64,000 nt of DNA from Flavobacterium sp. N3904 (lineage in GTDB: Bacteria; Bacteroidota; Bacteroidia; Flavobacteriales; Flavobacteriaceae): positions 3,327,501 to 3,391,500 of the forward strand of contig NZ_CP110009.1 in NCBI RefSeq assembly GCF_025947305.1, in the 5' to 3' direction. Both the position numbers and the translations under genes were made by a program. Positions 11,545 to 24,564 of this stretch are shown here, piece after piece; position 1 is the stretch's first letter, and each line of letters opens with the position of its first letter. The notes beneath the pieces were generated by a model, which worked only from the letters and a program-made list of their open reading frames with translations, did not search any database and was not told the origin of the DNA.

Positions 11545-12054
11545 CTATTTTGATTTACTATTATATTCCTGATCCGTTACAAGATCAAACCAAATTGTTT
11601 CTCCTTTTTCTCTTCCTGTTATGGCTATTTGAATAAAATTTGAATCGTTGCTGGCACCATGCCAATGGGGAATGTTAGCTGGACATTTTACAACATCTCC
11701 CTTTCTAACAACAATTTTTTGATTCCCTTTTTCCTGATAATACCCGATGCCCTCAAGTACCAGTATAATTTGTCCTGAAGGATGACTGTGCCATTTGGTT
11801 CTTGCCCCTGCCTCAAAGGTTACGTTTCCAACTGCATTTTGATTAATACTATCTGCCTGAACCAAATTATTCAACCATACATTACCTGAAAAATTAGCGT
11901 TAGTAACTTTATCTCCTTTTGGAAAAATCAGAATTGCATCTACTTTTTCAGTATCCGAATGCTGTACTTTACCATTATTACATGATATTAACCCAATAGT
12001 TATACAGGTAATAAAAGCAAATAGTATTCCTTTTTCAAAAATTATTTTCTTCAT
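11545..12054 (-). CDS. Cupin-domain lipoprotein
   Basis: A 169-residue protein. The start at 12054 gives a clean lipoprotein signal (MKKIIFEKG, lipobox GLISC), so a longer upstream reading is unlikely. The single cupin domain shows WHSHPSGQ and later PHWHG, the His-rich metal-binding motifs of small cupins resembling CMD-associated or (R)-mandelonitrile-lyase-like proteins. It is the last gene of a ten-gene minus-strand operon, 10 bases after the hydrolase gene. Reaction unknown; a metal-dependent role on small oxygenated substrates at the membrane surface is plausible. Confidence 0.85.
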   Translation of the reverse strand: MKKIIFEKGILFAFITCITIGLISCNNGKVQHSDTEKVDAILIFPKGDKVTNANFSGNVWLNNLVQADSINQNAVGNVTFEAGARTKWHSHPSGQIILVLEGIGYYQEKGNQKIVVRKGDVVKCPANIPHWHGASNDSNFIQIAITGREKGETIWFDLVTDQEYNSKSK

Positions 12055-12064
12055 GTTTTTTTTA

Positions 12065-13117
12065 TTAAAGATTGGATTGATAAAAACCCACCAATTTATT
12101 AACAGCTTGTGATACATATTCAGGTTTCCAATAGGTCTGTATATGAGTAGCTCCTTCAATAATAAAAAGTTCCTTACTTTTGGCGTTGACTGCTTTAGGA
12201 AATGCTTCATCTGTCATATATTTTGTATCCGCTTTGCTTCCGGCTATCATTAAAAGGGGTTGATTGATTAAATCCATATTTGTAGCAGCATCCCAAGTCA
12301 TTAAGTCCATTAGGCTGCTCATTGTATATAAAAAAGTGGAATTTGGGTGTGCATGAGTTCTATAATAGTACTCATATCCTTCGCGATAAAGATCAGTTTT
12401 AGTCTTAGCGATTTCTTCATCTGTTATAGTCGCTACTCCTGCATAAATCATTTTTCCACCATTGGCCTCTTGAGCACGGGCATCTGACGCTTTCTTTAAA
12501 CGTTCCTGCACAGTTGCTAATTGGGAATTCTGAAAGCCATTACGCCTTACCTCACCTGAATTAAACATACTCAGCGTTGCAACGGCTTTAAAGCGTTTAT
12601 CACTCTGCACTGCTTTTAAAGTATAACCACCTCCGCCGCAAATACCTAAAACACCTAAACGGTTTACATCTACTCCTGCGTACTGAGTAATAAAATCGGC
12701 CATACCACGGATGTCTTCTATGCGGTTTGCAGGTTTATCAGTATGCCGAGGCTCTCCACCACTTGCACCTTGATAGGCTGCATCGGCAGTAATAGTGATA
12801 TAGCCCGCCTCAGCCAAACGTTGCGAATACAATCCGGCTGTTTGTTCCTTAATACCACCGTTAGGGTGTGCTACCACTATAGTAGGATATTTTTTTGAAA
12901 CATCATAATTTGCCGGTGTATAGACATTGGCAGCGATTTCACTTCCATTGAGTTTATACTTTACAGGATGAATATTTACTTTTCCTTTCTCATTTTTGGT
13001 TATGGCTCCGTCATATACCAGAGTAAAAGGATTTTGCTCATATCTCTTTTGGATAGATTGTGCATTTGCCATGTTTATAATTAGTATTGTTGTTACAATG
13101 AATGCTATTTTTTTCAT
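12065..13117 (-). CDS. Exported dienelactone-hydrolase-like alpha/beta hydrolase
   Basis: A 350-residue protein with a signal peptide ending NMANAQ (about residue 20). The nucleophile elbow is GICGGG with Cys160, the Cys nucleophile of dienelactone hydrolases where most alpha/beta hydrolases have Ser. An acidic residue in AGSKAD and a His in GATHIQ complete a likely triad. Length exceeds cytosolic DLH (about 240) because of an N-terminal strand region and cap insertion. It lies 17 bases after the CMD gene in the operon. Substrate unknown. Confidence 0.85.
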   Translation of the reverse strand: MKKIAFIVTTILIINMANAQSIQKRYEQNPFTLVYDGAITKNEKGKVNIHPVKYKLNGSEIAANVYTPANYDVSKKYPTIVVAHPNGGIKEQTAGLYSQRLAEAGYITITADAAYQGASGGEPRHTDKPANRIEDIRGMADFITQYAGVDVNRLGVLGICGGGGYTLKAVQSDKRFKAVATLSMFNSGEVRRNGFQNSQLATVQERLKKASDARAQEANGGKMIYAGVATITDEEIAKTKTDLYREGYEYYYRTHAHPNSTFLYTMSSLMDLMTWDAATNMDLINQPLLMIAGSKADTKYMTDEAFPKAVNAKSKELFIIEGATHIQTYWKPEYVSQAVNKLVGFYQSNL

Positions 13118-13134
13118 CCTTATTATTTTAAATT

Positions 13135-13857
13135 TTACTTTTTGCTTTTGAGTACTTCGTTCAAAACTTCCTGGGCAGCAATTGCTTCTTTATTTCCGAC
13201 TGATGATTTTATAACTCCTATAAACTCCTGCAGCTGATTTGGACTCAACCCAACATTCAGGCATATTTTTAGATGAGAATTCAGCATAGGCTCCACACCG
13301 CCAATACTGCTGAGAACCGATATTGTAATAAGTTCCCTTTCGGAATAGGTCAAAACATCACGCTCAAAAACATCAGCAAAAAGATGCTCTTTCAGAAAAA
13401 CATCCATCTCGGGCGCAAATGCTAGATAGCCCGATTTTGGACCCTCTTGTGATACTCCTGTAAGTTCTGTCAAAATTACTTTTCCGCGCTCATATTTACT
13501 GTTTTCCTCTTTTATTATTGATGCTTCGGTTCCTACAACATCATTAATCCCTTTGGCTTTGCGTTCCTCCAACACAACCATAAAAGTCTGCAGCCCCCGA
13601 ATACTGCGTGGAAAACCACAATAAGCATATAAATGCACCAAACTTTCCTTGATCTGGTTTATTGTCAATCCGGCATCCAGTCCGCTATTGAGTTCCGTTT
13701 TAAGTCTGGTTAAATCTCCTTTGGCTGTAACTGCAGCAATTCTTATGATAGCTTGTTGTTTTTTATTCAGGTTTTCAACAGCTTCCGTCTGTGCATTCAC
13801 AGTCGAAACATTTGCGATTATGACTACTAACATTATTAATTTTGAGAGTGCCCTCAT
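13135..13857 (-). CDS. Exported double-domain carboxymuconolactone decarboxylase-like protein
   Basis: A 240-residue protein with a signal peptide ending STVNAQ. It contains two CMD-like helical domains: the first (about 25-105) has HLYAYCGFPRS with Cys80; the second (about 150-235) ends in the usual helical pattern. CMD family members include gamma-carboxymuconolactone decarboxylase and AhpD-like thiol peroxidase partners. An AhpD-type CxxC is not seen, so peroxidase activity is less likely. It sits between the flavodoxin and dienelactone-hydrolase-like genes, a grouping that recurs in Bacteroidetes. Confidence 0.85.
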   Translation of the reverse strand: MRALSKLIMLVVIIANVSTVNAQTEAVENLNKKQQAIIRIAAVTAKGDLTRLKTELNSGLDAGLTINQIKESLVHLYAYCGFPRSIRGLQTFMVVLEERKAKGINDVVGTEASIIKEENSKYERGKVILTELTGVSQEGPKSGYLAFAPEMDVFLKEHLFADVFERDVLTYSERELITISVLSSIGGVEPMLNSHLKICLNVGLSPNQLQEFIGVIKSSVGNKEAIAAQEVLNEVLKSKK

Positions 13858-13867
13858 TCCGAGTTTC

Positions 13868-14497
13868 TTATTTAATTAAACTTAATTTTTTCAACCAATT
13901 TTGAATTTCTACATCAACCTGTTTTTCCTTTTCGCCTTCCATTACAAATAAAATTCCATCTCTTTCTATCCCACCTTTGGTAGAAAATCCCTCCACAACT
14001 GTGCTTTTAGGACAAAGCTCTTTTACAGTTTGAAAACTGCTTCCAATTCCATAACCCGCATTGGTATTAAATGGGACAATTGTTTTTCCTTCTAAATTGT
14101 ATTGCTTCAAAAAACTTTTCATAGGTGGTGGCAATTGCATTCCCCAGGTTGGAAACCCCACAAATACAACATCGTACTTTTTAATATTGGCAATTTTTGT
14201 TTTAAGCGGAGGCAGATATCCCGTTTCGTTTTCTTTTGCAACCTGACTCACTATCATTTTGTAGTCTCGAGGATATGGTTTTTCCAATTCAAGCTCCACT
14301 AATGTACCCCCAACCTTTTTATGAATAATCTCTGCTACAACTTTGGTATTTTTAGTTCGTGACAAGTAAACAATCAATACATTTTTATCCGTTAGGGATT
14401 CATCATTATCTGGAATTGTCTCTTGCGCTTTACTACAGCTTGAAAACATACAAACAAGTAAAGTTGTGATAAACCAAAATGTCGTTAACTTCTTCAT
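13868..14497 (-). CDS. Flavodoxin-family lipoprotein
   Basis: A 209-residue protein when started at 14497 (MKKLTTFWF), which gives a lipoprotein signal with lipobox CMFSSC. The flavodoxin fold shows an FMN phosphate loop (YLSRTKNTK) and an aromatic FMN-flanking loop (GFPTWGMQLPP). A lipid-anchored flavodoxin is unusual because classical flavodoxins are cytosolic electron carriers. This subgroup may use FMN for a redox step on the cell envelope. It lies 10 bases before the CMD gene in the same operon. Confidence 0.85.
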   Translation of the reverse strand: MKKLTTFWFITTLLVCMFSSCSKAQETIPDNDESLTDKNVLIVYLSRTKNTKVVAEIIHKKVGGTLVELELEKPYPRDYKMIVSQVAKENETGYLPPLKTKIANIKKYDVVFVGFPTWGMQLPPPMKSFLKQYNLEGKTIVPFNTNAGYGIGSSFQTVKELCPKSTVVEGFSTKGGIERDGILFVMEGEKEKQVDVEIQNWLKKLSLIK

Positions 14498-14510
14498 TTT
14501 ATATCTAAAA

Positions 14511-15590
14511 TTACTTATCCAGCCCTTTTTCATTCAACCATTTAGACATAAGATCGGCAATTTGAATATTATTCAAATCTGAAAAGGGAAAATGGGTATT
14601 TCCTTTAATTCCAATTTCAGGAAGATGAATTACAGTAACATCCCCACCATACTTATTTACCTTATCTCTCCACAATTTTGCCATTTCAAGACGAACCCTC
14701 CAGCCATCCTGTCCTGGATTTTTAATAGGATCAGAAGGGATGTTGTCACCATAATAGATAATGATTGGAATTTTGGTAAGTTTCATAAAATCTGCCATTG
14801 AAATTCCAGATGCTTCAAGCGTACCGCCTGCACTAGGTTTTGGAGCAGGGACTTCACCTTCGGGGAAAAGGAATCCGCTTCCGGGTTCATAAGAGACTAT
14901 GGCCTTTACGTTTTGATTTTGAATAGCTGTTAGCCAACCCATCCCACCTGAATGAGAATGTGTAACAAGAATAGCGGGGCCTATTTTAGTAAATAATGCG
15001 GATACTGCACTCGTCATAATAGGTATTTCGATTGGTCCAATACTGGGCGTCATTGATCTGAAATATTGATTGAGTGTCGCTGGATCTTTAGCGAATTGAA
15101 CACCTTCAAAATAATTGGGATAAATACCAATTCTAAAAGTCCCAAACCATTGCTGCTCATCCGGAGTAGCAGTTATTGTTGCTGTTACCGTACTGCGTCC
15201 GGCATCACCTCTTCTTGGCTGATCTATTACATACACACCGAAACCTCTTCTTAAAAATATATTTTGATATCCTTCACGTCCGTCCGGAGTTGTTTCCCAT
15301 GTTTTGGAAAACTGACCGATTCCGTGCCACATGACCAAAGGGAATTTTCTCACGGTAACTGGAATTTGATAAAAAACATAGGCATGATCCCCTCGCAATG
15401 TCTGTCCGGCTGGTGTCGGGTTGTATGGATCAAAAGTACCCTGATTCTCAATTATTGTACCTCCAACAGTAAAACTTCCCTGTTGTTCTATAATTAATGG
15501 TTTTTGTTTTTCCTGTGCTAAAATGGAGCCACTGGCCAGCATCAATAATAGACAGACACTATTCCGATAACTATAAATTTTGTTTTTCAT
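14511..15590 (-). CDS. Exported alpha/beta hydrolase (esterase-713-like)
   Basis: A 359-residue protein with a signal peptide ending GSILAQ. The nucleophile elbow is HSHSGGMG with Ser214, and the oxyanion region is WHGIGQ. RGFGVYVIDQPRRGDAG and a late HLPEIGIKGNTHF His motif fit the bacterial esterase-713 group. The substrate of most members is unknown. It is followed by the flavodoxin gene 13 bases downstream and belongs to the operon divergent from the AraC regulator. Confidence 0.85.
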   Translation of the reverse strand: MKNKIYSYRNSVCLLLMLASGSILAQEKQKPLIIEQQGSFTVGGTIIENQGTFDPYNPTPAGQTLRGDHAYVFYQIPVTVRKFPLVMWHGIGQFSKTWETTPDGREGYQNIFLRRGFGVYVIDQPRRGDAGRSTVTATITATPDEQQWFGTFRIGIYPNYFEGVQFAKDPATLNQYFRSMTPSIGPIEIPIMTSAVSALFTKIGPAILVTHSHSGGMGWLTAIQNQNVKAIVSYEPGSGFLFPEGEVPAPKPSAGGTLEASGISMADFMKLTKIPIIIYYGDNIPSDPIKNPGQDGWRVRLEMAKLWRDKVNKYGGDVTVIHLPEIGIKGNTHFPFSDLNNIQIADLMSKWLNEKGLDK

Positions 15591-15619
15591 CTTACTTTCT
15601 TTATTTCTATATAAAAATA

Positions 15620-17206
15620 CTATTTTTTCTCATCTGCCTGTTCCATAACATCGAGTCGTGCTTTCCTATTGTCATCAATAATGCCCGCCGATCCATCTTG
15701 CCCAAACTCGAAAACCTCATTCTTTTTTGTGTTGTAAATAGTCCATTGCGGCAAACCTTTCGCATTTGGATTTCCAGTTTTGGCGAAGTTGACCCAATAG
15801 GCATTCATTATTTTTGCAACTTCTTTGTCTTTTGGAGAAATTGCAGAGCCATTGCTTTCAATCAGATTATCAAACACATACGGAATCTCAGATCCGTGAG
15901 AAGCTCCATATTTCATCCTTTCTTTCATGGATAAAGGCACGTATGAGAATAGATACAAATAAGCAGGTGTTCCTTTATCTGAAAGAGTTCTTGCTATAAA
16001 GCGAGCCGGTTCTGCCCAAACTTTATCTGTGTTGACAAGTGTGAGCATCATGCCGAAATCGCCTTTACCATCAGTATCATAGGCCTTGGAAAATGCATCT
16101 TTATGATTGTCAAAAATCAAAAGCAACTCTTCCTTCGAGCCAGCATTCACAAAGCCTCCCGGTACTTCTGCACTATTCGAACCAATAATTAACGGAACTT
16201 TATGTTGCCTCCCCGCTTTGTAGGAACTCTCAGCTGTTTCGGTGACTAATCGTCCATCAAGAATAGGTCCCGAATAAGTTGGTATCCCATTAACAGTTTC
16301 TTGTCCATCGTCAACAATTTCAGAAGCACTTAGTGATCGCAATTTATTTAGTACTTCAGCATCCGTACCTTCAATACCATATCTTTTGGCAAAATTAATT
16401 CCGATACTTTCAGCGGAAACAGGATAATATGGGTCAGCATTTTCTTTGTCAATCGGTCGAGCTGTAAGTACTCCATCTCGGCCTCCTCCAGATTCAATAA
16501 TTGCCTTTTGAAATAATCCCTTGGCTGAGGGAATAGTCATTAACGAATGTACCGATACCCCACCTGCGGACTCTCCGAAGATAGTTACGTTCTTTGGGTC
16601 TCCACCAAAAGCAGCAATATTTTTCTGAATCCATTCTAATGCAGCAATCTGATCCATATAGGCATAGCTTCCTTTAAATTCATTTGGATTCTCTTTGCTT
16701 AAAGCAGGAAATGCAAAAAAACCTAAACGACCCAAACGATAATTGATGGAAACAAGTATTACCTCTTGTTTTGCAAATGCAGTTCCTGAAAGACCTGCAC
16801 CGCTCCCAAACACAAATGCCCCGCCATGAATCCATACCATAACAGGTAATTTTGATTTTTTTGTTGCTGTGGCTGACTTCCATATATTCAGAAACAAGCA
16901 ATCTTCAGAGGAACTTTTAGACATACCAGAACCTCTGGGCCAACCAGCCTGTGGGCAGTCTGCACAAAATTTACTAGCATCTCGTACTTCTTTCCATGGT
17001 ATTACTGGCTGCGGTGGACGCCAGCGATTTACACCAACAGGTGGCGCTGCATATGGGATACCTTTGAAAACAGAAACACCATTTTCAATTATTCCGCGAA
17101 CGGTTCCTGAGGCTGTATGGACCTCTGTAGGATCGATAGTCTTTTGTTGTGCATTTAAGTATAAAGTCATACAGAGCAAAATAATGCTAGCAAATAGTTT
17201 TTTCAT
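15620..17206 (-). CDS. Type-B carboxylesterase, exported
   Basis: A 528-residue carboxylesterase/lipase of the cholinesterase-like family with a signal peptide ending LYLNAQ. The oxyanion loop HGGAF lies at 127-131, the nucleophile motif FGESAGG contains Ser213, and [12 protein letters not shown] carries the catalytic His. EDCLFLNIW is a family signature. Hydrolyses carboxylic esters, here probably in the periplasm. Full-length and intact. It lies 59 bases beyond the broken aldo/keto reductase and 29 bases before the next esterase. Confidence 0.92.
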   Translation of the reverse strand: MKKLFASIILLCMTLYLNAQQKTIDPTEVHTASGTVRGIIENGVSVFKGIPYAAPPVGVNRWRPPQPVIPWKEVRDASKFCADCPQAGWPRGSGMSKSSSEDCLFLNIWKSATATKKSKLPVMVWIHGGAFVFGSGAGLSGTAFAKQEVILVSINYRLGRLGFFAFPALSKENPNEFKGSYAYMDQIAALEWIQKNIAAFGGDPKNVTIFGESAGGVSVHSLMTIPSAKGLFQKAIIESGGGRDGVLTARPIDKENADPYYPVSAESIGINFAKRYGIEGTDAEVLNKLRSLSASEIVDDGQETVNGIPTYSGPILDGRLVTETAESSYKAGRQHKVPLIIGSNSAEVPGGFVNAGSKEELLLIFDNHKDAFSKAYDTDGKGDFGMMLTLVNTDKVWAEPARFIARTLSDKGTPAYLYLFSYVPLSMKERMKYGASHGSEIPYVFDNLIESNGSAISPKDKEVAKIMNAYWVNFAKTGNPNAKGLPQWTIYNTKKNEVFEFGQDGSAGIIDDNRKARLDVMEQADEKK

Positions 17207-17265
17207 ATTTTATAATTTAATTATGGAATGACAAGATTAACTTTTAGCCCTTACTGATAATCTGC

Positions 17266-18260
<995 letters not shown>

Positions 18261-18363
18261 TTAAACATTTAGAATTACTTCTTTCACCGAACGTGAATCC
18301 AGTAGTACTGTAAATTTCTCCTGTTAGATTTGTTTATTACCTAATTTTCATTCGGATAAACAT

Positions 18364-18843
18364 TTAATGTGGTGCGTCATTAGGAGTAAGTACTTTGGTA
18401 AATGATAATGATCCTAAGATCCATTTATTTTTCTCTTTTATATATACTTCAGTCACAATAAATGGATTGGTAACTTCATTACCTCCAACGACAGCTAGTA
18501 ATGTAATTCTGTTTAGAAGTATAGCCGTATTCCCAATGATATTTACTGACACTTCATGAATATCTGCTTTCTTGTAATGAATTCCTCCACTTTTAATGAC
18601 ATTGATTTCTTGGGTTTTTCCCCAACTTCCTCCCATGTGGACAAAAACAGATTTATCATCAAACAAAGGTGTAAGTTTATCGACATTTTTATCAGCCATC
18701 CATTGCCATTTGTCTTTAGAGAGCTGAATAACTTCTTGTTCCTCTTTTGCATAATTTGGAACTATATTACTTGTTTTATTTTCTTGAGCTGATGAATATT
18801 GCACACTTGCCATTACAAACAGTCCTATAATAAACTTCTTCAT
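18364..18843 (-). CDS. Exported SnoaL/NTF2-like protein
   Basis: A 159-residue protein with a signal peptide ending QYSSAQ. The remaining ~140 residues show the alpha+beta barrel pattern of SnoaL-like/DUF4440 proteins (KWQWMADKNVDKLTPLFDD, VFVHMGG, ending with a strand-rich half). Such domains bind or isomerize small hydrophobic ligands; the substrate here is unknown. It lies between two aldo/keto reductase genes in the minus-strand operon. Confidence 0.8.
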   Translation of the reverse strand: MKKFIIGLFVMASVQYSSAQENKTSNIVPNYAKEEQEVIQLSKDKWQWMADKNVDKLTPLFDDKSVFVHMGGSWGKTQEINVIKSGGIHYKKADIHEVSVNIIGNTAILLNRITLLAVVGGNEVTNPFIVTEVYIKEKNKWILGSLSFTKVLTPNDAPH

Positions 18844-18885
18844 ATTATATAGTTTAGGGTTAAATTGTATTTAATAATTTTAATA

Positions 18886-20034
<1,149 letters not shown>

Positions 20035-20068
20035 AATTCAATTTTTAATTAGATAAAAGTTTTAATAA

Positions 20069-21092
<1,024 letters not shown>

Positions 21093-21989
21093 ATGGAACA
21101 AGTATTTAACTTTGAGACCATTAACGACTACAACGTTTTTAACAATCATGAGACATTACATCCTTTAGTAAGTGTGATTGATTTTTCTAAAGCAAATCCA
21201 AGGACTGGTTCCAAAATGAACTTTGGGCTTTTTTGCATAGTTTTGAAACAAGTGAACTGTGGAGACCTAAAATATGGCCGTAATTATTACGATTATCAGG
21301 AAGGAACCTTAGTGTTTATTTCGCCAGGCCAGACAATTGACGTAGAAAACAAAACAGATTTTTATCAACCGATGGGGTATGGATTGGTTTTCCACCCTGA
21401 CTTAATTCGGGGTACTTCGCTTGCAAAAAGTATTAATGATTACAATTTTTTCAGCTATAACACCAGTGAAGCTCTTCATTTATCCGAAAAAGAAAAACAG
21501 CTTGTCTTTGACTGCTTCGCAAAAATCGAAGCTGAATTAAAACAATCTATTGATAAGCACAGCAAAAAACTTATTGCTTCCAATATTGAGCTGTTTTTGA
21601 ATTATTGTGAAAGATTCTATGACCGTCAATTTATCACCAGAGATACTACCAACAAAGGAATTCTTGAAAAATTCGAAGAATTGTTAAATGGTTACTTTTC
21701 TTCTGATAAACCTAATATTTTGGGATTGCCTTCTGTTGCTTATTACGCAGCAGAGCTTAATCTATCTGCCAACTATTTTGGAGACCTGATTAAGAAAGAA
21801 ACAGGAAAATCTGCTCAGGAGTACATCCAAAATAAAATCATTGACGTGGCGAAAAATAAAATATTTGACTCCTCCAAAACAATTAATGAAGTCGCTTATG
21901 AACTGGGATTTAAATATCCGCAGCACTTTACTCGTTTCTTTAAACAGCATGTTGGTAATACACCTAATGAGTATAGGAGCTTGAATTGA
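21093..21989 (+). CDS. AraC-family transcriptional regulator
   Basis: A 298-residue regulator with an N-terminal cupin-like ligand domain (about 1-170) and a C-terminal double helix-turn-helix (about 195-298). The second helix-turn-helix contains INEVAYELGFKYPQHFTRFFK and ends in the family tail TPNEYRS. It is transcribed away from the ten-gene reductase/hydrolase operon and probably activates it. It closely resembles AraC proteins that sit beside AKR clusters in Bacteroidetes. The inducer is unknown. Confidence 0.92.
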   Translation: MEQVFNFETINDYNVFNNHETLHPLVSVIDFSKANPRTGSKMNFGLFCIVLKQVNCGDLKYGRNYYDYQEGTLVFISPGQTIDVENKTDFYQPMGYGLVFHPDLIRGTSLAKSINDYNFFSYNTSEALHLSEKEKQLVFDCFAKIEAELKQSIDKHSKKLIASNIELFLNYCERFYDRQFITRDTTNKGILEKFEELLNGYFSSDKPNILGLPSVAYYAAELNLSANYFGDLIKKETGKSAQEYIQNKIIDVAKNKIFDSSKTINEVAYELGFKYPQHFTRFFKQHVGNTPNEYRSLN

Positions 21990-22017
21990 TTAAAGCACTT
22001 ATACTATTTTACAAAAA

Positions 22018-22047
22018 GAAGGCAGTTTCAAATTAAAAACTGCCTTC
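22018..22047 (-). terminator. Hairpin terminator between convergent araC-type gene and GH43
   Basis: An 11-bp perfect stem, GAAGGCAGTTT and AAACTGCCTTC, with an 8-base loop. The five-base T-run follows the stem on the minus strand, so it fits best as the GH43 terminator, and it may also stop the plus-strand regulator. Confidence 0.85.
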
Positions 22048-22071
22048 TGCTTCTATAGTAGTATTAAACAA

Positions 22072-23574
22072 TTATAAAGGGGTATAATTAAATTTTTTAA
22101 AAGTTACACTTCCCTTGCCAATTGAACAAAGAGCAATTCTAAGGCCTAAAAAGCCACTCAGCGCATTATGGTTATAAGAAGAAACTTCAGCTGAATTCTC
22201 TGTTTTAAGCCACTGCTTGCCATCAAGACTGTAGAACATATCCACATTATTGTTTATATTTTTAAGTCGAAGGTACACATGTCTTTTATGCACTTTTTTT
22301 TCTGTTTCAAATTGCCATCCCCTAAGATTTGACAATATGTTTTCCTGATCAGCCAAAATTCCCGAGTAGTAGCTTCCGTTATAGAAGAGTACCAGTCCAC
22401 CTACTGCATTACCTTCAATTTCCATCTCTACGTCAGCAGTATAGGAATGACCTGAGGGTACACAAACTAAAGGTGAGCTGTCACCTACTCCGTTTCCTTT
22501 ACCTTTAATTGTAAGACTGTTATTAGCTACTTTAAAACGAGAATTTTCTACCCCTTGAAAAAATTTCCATTGTGGCTTAAGAGTACTGCCGGAAAAGTCA
22601 TCGCTTTGCGAAAAACGAGCCACTTCGGTTCCTATAGGTTTTGTAATGGGCTTATCAGTCTGGATAGTATCAGGTACTTTATACCATCCATCTTTAGTCC
22701 ACTCCACTGGCTGTAAAAGAGTTTGGCGCCCTAAATTATAGAACCCTTTTTCATAGGCATGTAGCACCATCCACCATTTGCCGTTATAATCTTCAAATAC
22801 CGTACTGTGACCTTTCGACCACCAGCGTTCATCGCTGCTTTGAGTCCTCACTACCGGATTGTACGGAGAATTTTCCCATGGACCGAATGGGGTTTTAGAA
22901 CGTGCTGAAATAACCATATGACTTGTTGAAGGTCCTGCGGTGCCGCCCTCGGCGACAGTTAGGTAATAATAGTCGCCTCTTTTAAAGAGTTTTGGCCCTT
23001 CCATACAAAAACATTCAATAGACCATTCTCTTGGAATTGCCCAGCCATCATAAGCATGTTTTACTGCTCCGGTTGTTGCCAGACCATTTTTGCATAAACC
23101 AATATAATCACCATTGCTGAAATACAAAAAGCGGTCACCTTTGTCATCTGTAACATGACCAGGGTCAATATTGCCAATTTTAAGGTCTATGGGATCGCTC
23201 CAAGGGCCTGCAATATTATCAGCAGTAACTACAAAGTTGGTTTTATTGGCTGGGAAATAAATGTAATATTTGCTATTGTATTTTACCAGATCAGGCGCCC
23301 ATACATCCCCAACATATTTTTGCAGTGCACTAACAACAGGTGTCCAATTGATTAAATCCTGTGAATGCCATATTGTAAGTCCTGGATAGTAATCAAAAGA
23401 TGAATGTACTATGTAATAATCCTTGCCTTCTCTCAGTAAACTAGGATCTGGGTAATCCCCTCCGAAGATAGGATTTTGATAGGTTGACTTATTGGTTGAT
23501 TGCGGCTGGTTTTGTGCTGAGATTTTAATTGCACAAAACAATATGATCATCAAAAATAATAACTTTTTTTTCAT
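22072..23574 (-). CDS. GH43 family glycoside hydrolase, exported
   Basis: A 500-residue protein with a signal peptide ending AIKISAQ. The five-bladed propeller (about 33-320) carries the GH43 catalytic trio: base D43 (YPDPS), D137 (NIDPG) and acid E192 (MEGPK). A C-terminal concanavalin-like beta-sandwich (about 345-498) is typical of beta-xylosidase / arabinofuranosidase members. It likely cleaves xylosyl or arabinosyl side groups from hemicellulose in the periplasm. It is a single-gene unit with its own terminator, apart from the reductase operon. Exact specificity cannot be read from sequence. Confidence 0.92.
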   Translation of the reverse strand: MKKKLLFLMIILFCAIKISAQNQPQSTNKSTYQNPIFGGDYPDPSLLREGKDYYIVHSSFDYYPGLTIWHSQDLINWTPVVSALQKYVGDVWAPDLVKYNSKYYIYFPANKTNFVVTADNIAGPWSDPIDLKIGNIDPGHVTDDKGDRFLYFSNGDYIGLCKNGLATTGAVKHAYDGWAIPREWSIECFCMEGPKLFKRGDYYYLTVAEGGTAGPSTSHMVISARSKTPFGPWENSPYNPVVRTQSSDERWWSKGHSTVFEDYNGKWWMVLHAYEKGFYNLGRQTLLQPVEWTKDGWYKVPDTIQTDKPITKPIGTEVARFSQSDDFSGSTLKPQWKFFQGVENSRFKVANNSLTIKGKGNGVGDSSPLVCVPSGHSYTADVEMEIEGNAVGGLVLFYNGSYYSGILADQENILSNLRGWQFETEKKVHKRHVYLRLKNINNNVDMFYSLDGKQWLKTENSAEVSSYNHNALSGFLGLRIALCSIGKGSVTFKKFNYTPL

Positions 23575-24144
23575 TGGTTAAAGTATATAGATAGAAACAC
23601 AAATATACAATTTGCAGGTAACTTATAGTCTATTTAACCATAAGAATTCATACTGTAACTACATCTAATATTATCAATCAATAACTCCATCAGCAGCAGT
23701 TTAAGAAAAAATTTTAAACATCGATTTATAGATCTTGTCATAATTGATGAAATTTTCTGATCTATTAGCACTATTTCCTAATCTCTTCGCTGCTTCCCCC
23801 TCCTTTTTGTATTCAAAGAACCTGTATGCTTTTGTCTTATTTCAGGAGCAAAGGTAATTCCGTGTTCTTAACGCAATAGCAAGGCCGGGTCCTGCGGATT
23901 TGCCAAAAAATCTCCACCCCTCCGGGTTGTATTTTTTGTCAAAGCCTTGCCATTGCTAAACACTAACCTTTTTATGCTCATGAAACAAAACATAGCATAC
24001 TCCGGCTCTTTAGACGAATAAAAAAAATGTCAGCAATGAAAAATAAAATATTAAAAATGGTAATGATGAAACAAAACAGCACCTCCTCTCATTGCCAAAT
24101 AAATAAAATTTAAAAAAAATTAATTCACTAAAAAAAGAGAAATC
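23575..24144. other. Intergenic region upstream of ssb with a large hairpin
   Basis: No gene longer than about 30 codons is supported. The main feature is a nested inverted repeat at 23873-23956. This is the boundary between the GH43 gene and the conjugative core; ssb transcription must start in the last part. Confidence 0.6.
23873..23956. repeat. 84-base nested inverted repeat upstream of ssb
   Basis: The outer arms GCAATAGCAAGGC (23873-23885) and GCCTTGCCATTGC (23944-23956) pair at 12 of 13 positions. The inner arms TTTGCCAAAAAAT (23899-23911) and ATTTTTTGTCAAA (23931-23943) also pair at 12 of 13. The left side has a 13-base bulge and the loop is 19 bases. Confidence 0.8.
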
Positions 24145-24522
24145 ATGAACATTATCGGAAGAGTGACAAAAGATGCGGAGGTACGCACATTGTCTAACAG
24201 CAAACAGGTAGTAAACTTTTCAGTAGCAACCAACGACAACTACCGAAATAAAGCGGGCGAACGTATAGAGCAGACAACCTACTTCGACTGCGCTTACTGG
24301 ATTAGCCCAAAGGTGGCAGGTATACTCACCAAAGGCACTCTTGTGGAACTCACAGGTAGGGTTAGCGCAAGAGCGTGGACAGGCAATAATGGAGAAGCAC
24401 ACGCAGGTCTGAACTTCAACACCTCGCAAATCAAAACGCATGGCGGCGGTAAAAAATTGGAAACGGTACAGGCTACCACAGGAACAACTTCTGACAAGCC
24501 AGAGAACGACCTCCCATTTTAA
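24145..24522 (+). CDS. ssb: Single-stranded DNA-binding protein
   Basis: A 125-residue SSB. An OB-fold (about 1-100) begins MNIIGRVTKDAEVR and carries the usual aromatic positions (TYFDCAYW), then a short linker and the acidic tip DLPF that docks partner proteins. Shorter than chromosomal SSBs (about 150-170 residues), as is common for element-borne copies. It likely coats DNA during conjugative transfer or element replication. It starts the plus-strand DUF932/PRTRC block. Confidence 0.93.
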   Translation: MNIIGRVTKDAEVRTLSNSKQVVNFSVATNDNYRNKAGERIEQTTYFDCAYWISPKVAGILTKGTLVELTGRVSARAWTGNNGEAHAGLNFNTSQIKTHGGGKKLETVQATTGTTSDKPENDLPF

Positions 24523-24564
24523 CAACTAGCATCAACCTTTTTTAAACTTTTAAATCATTATATC

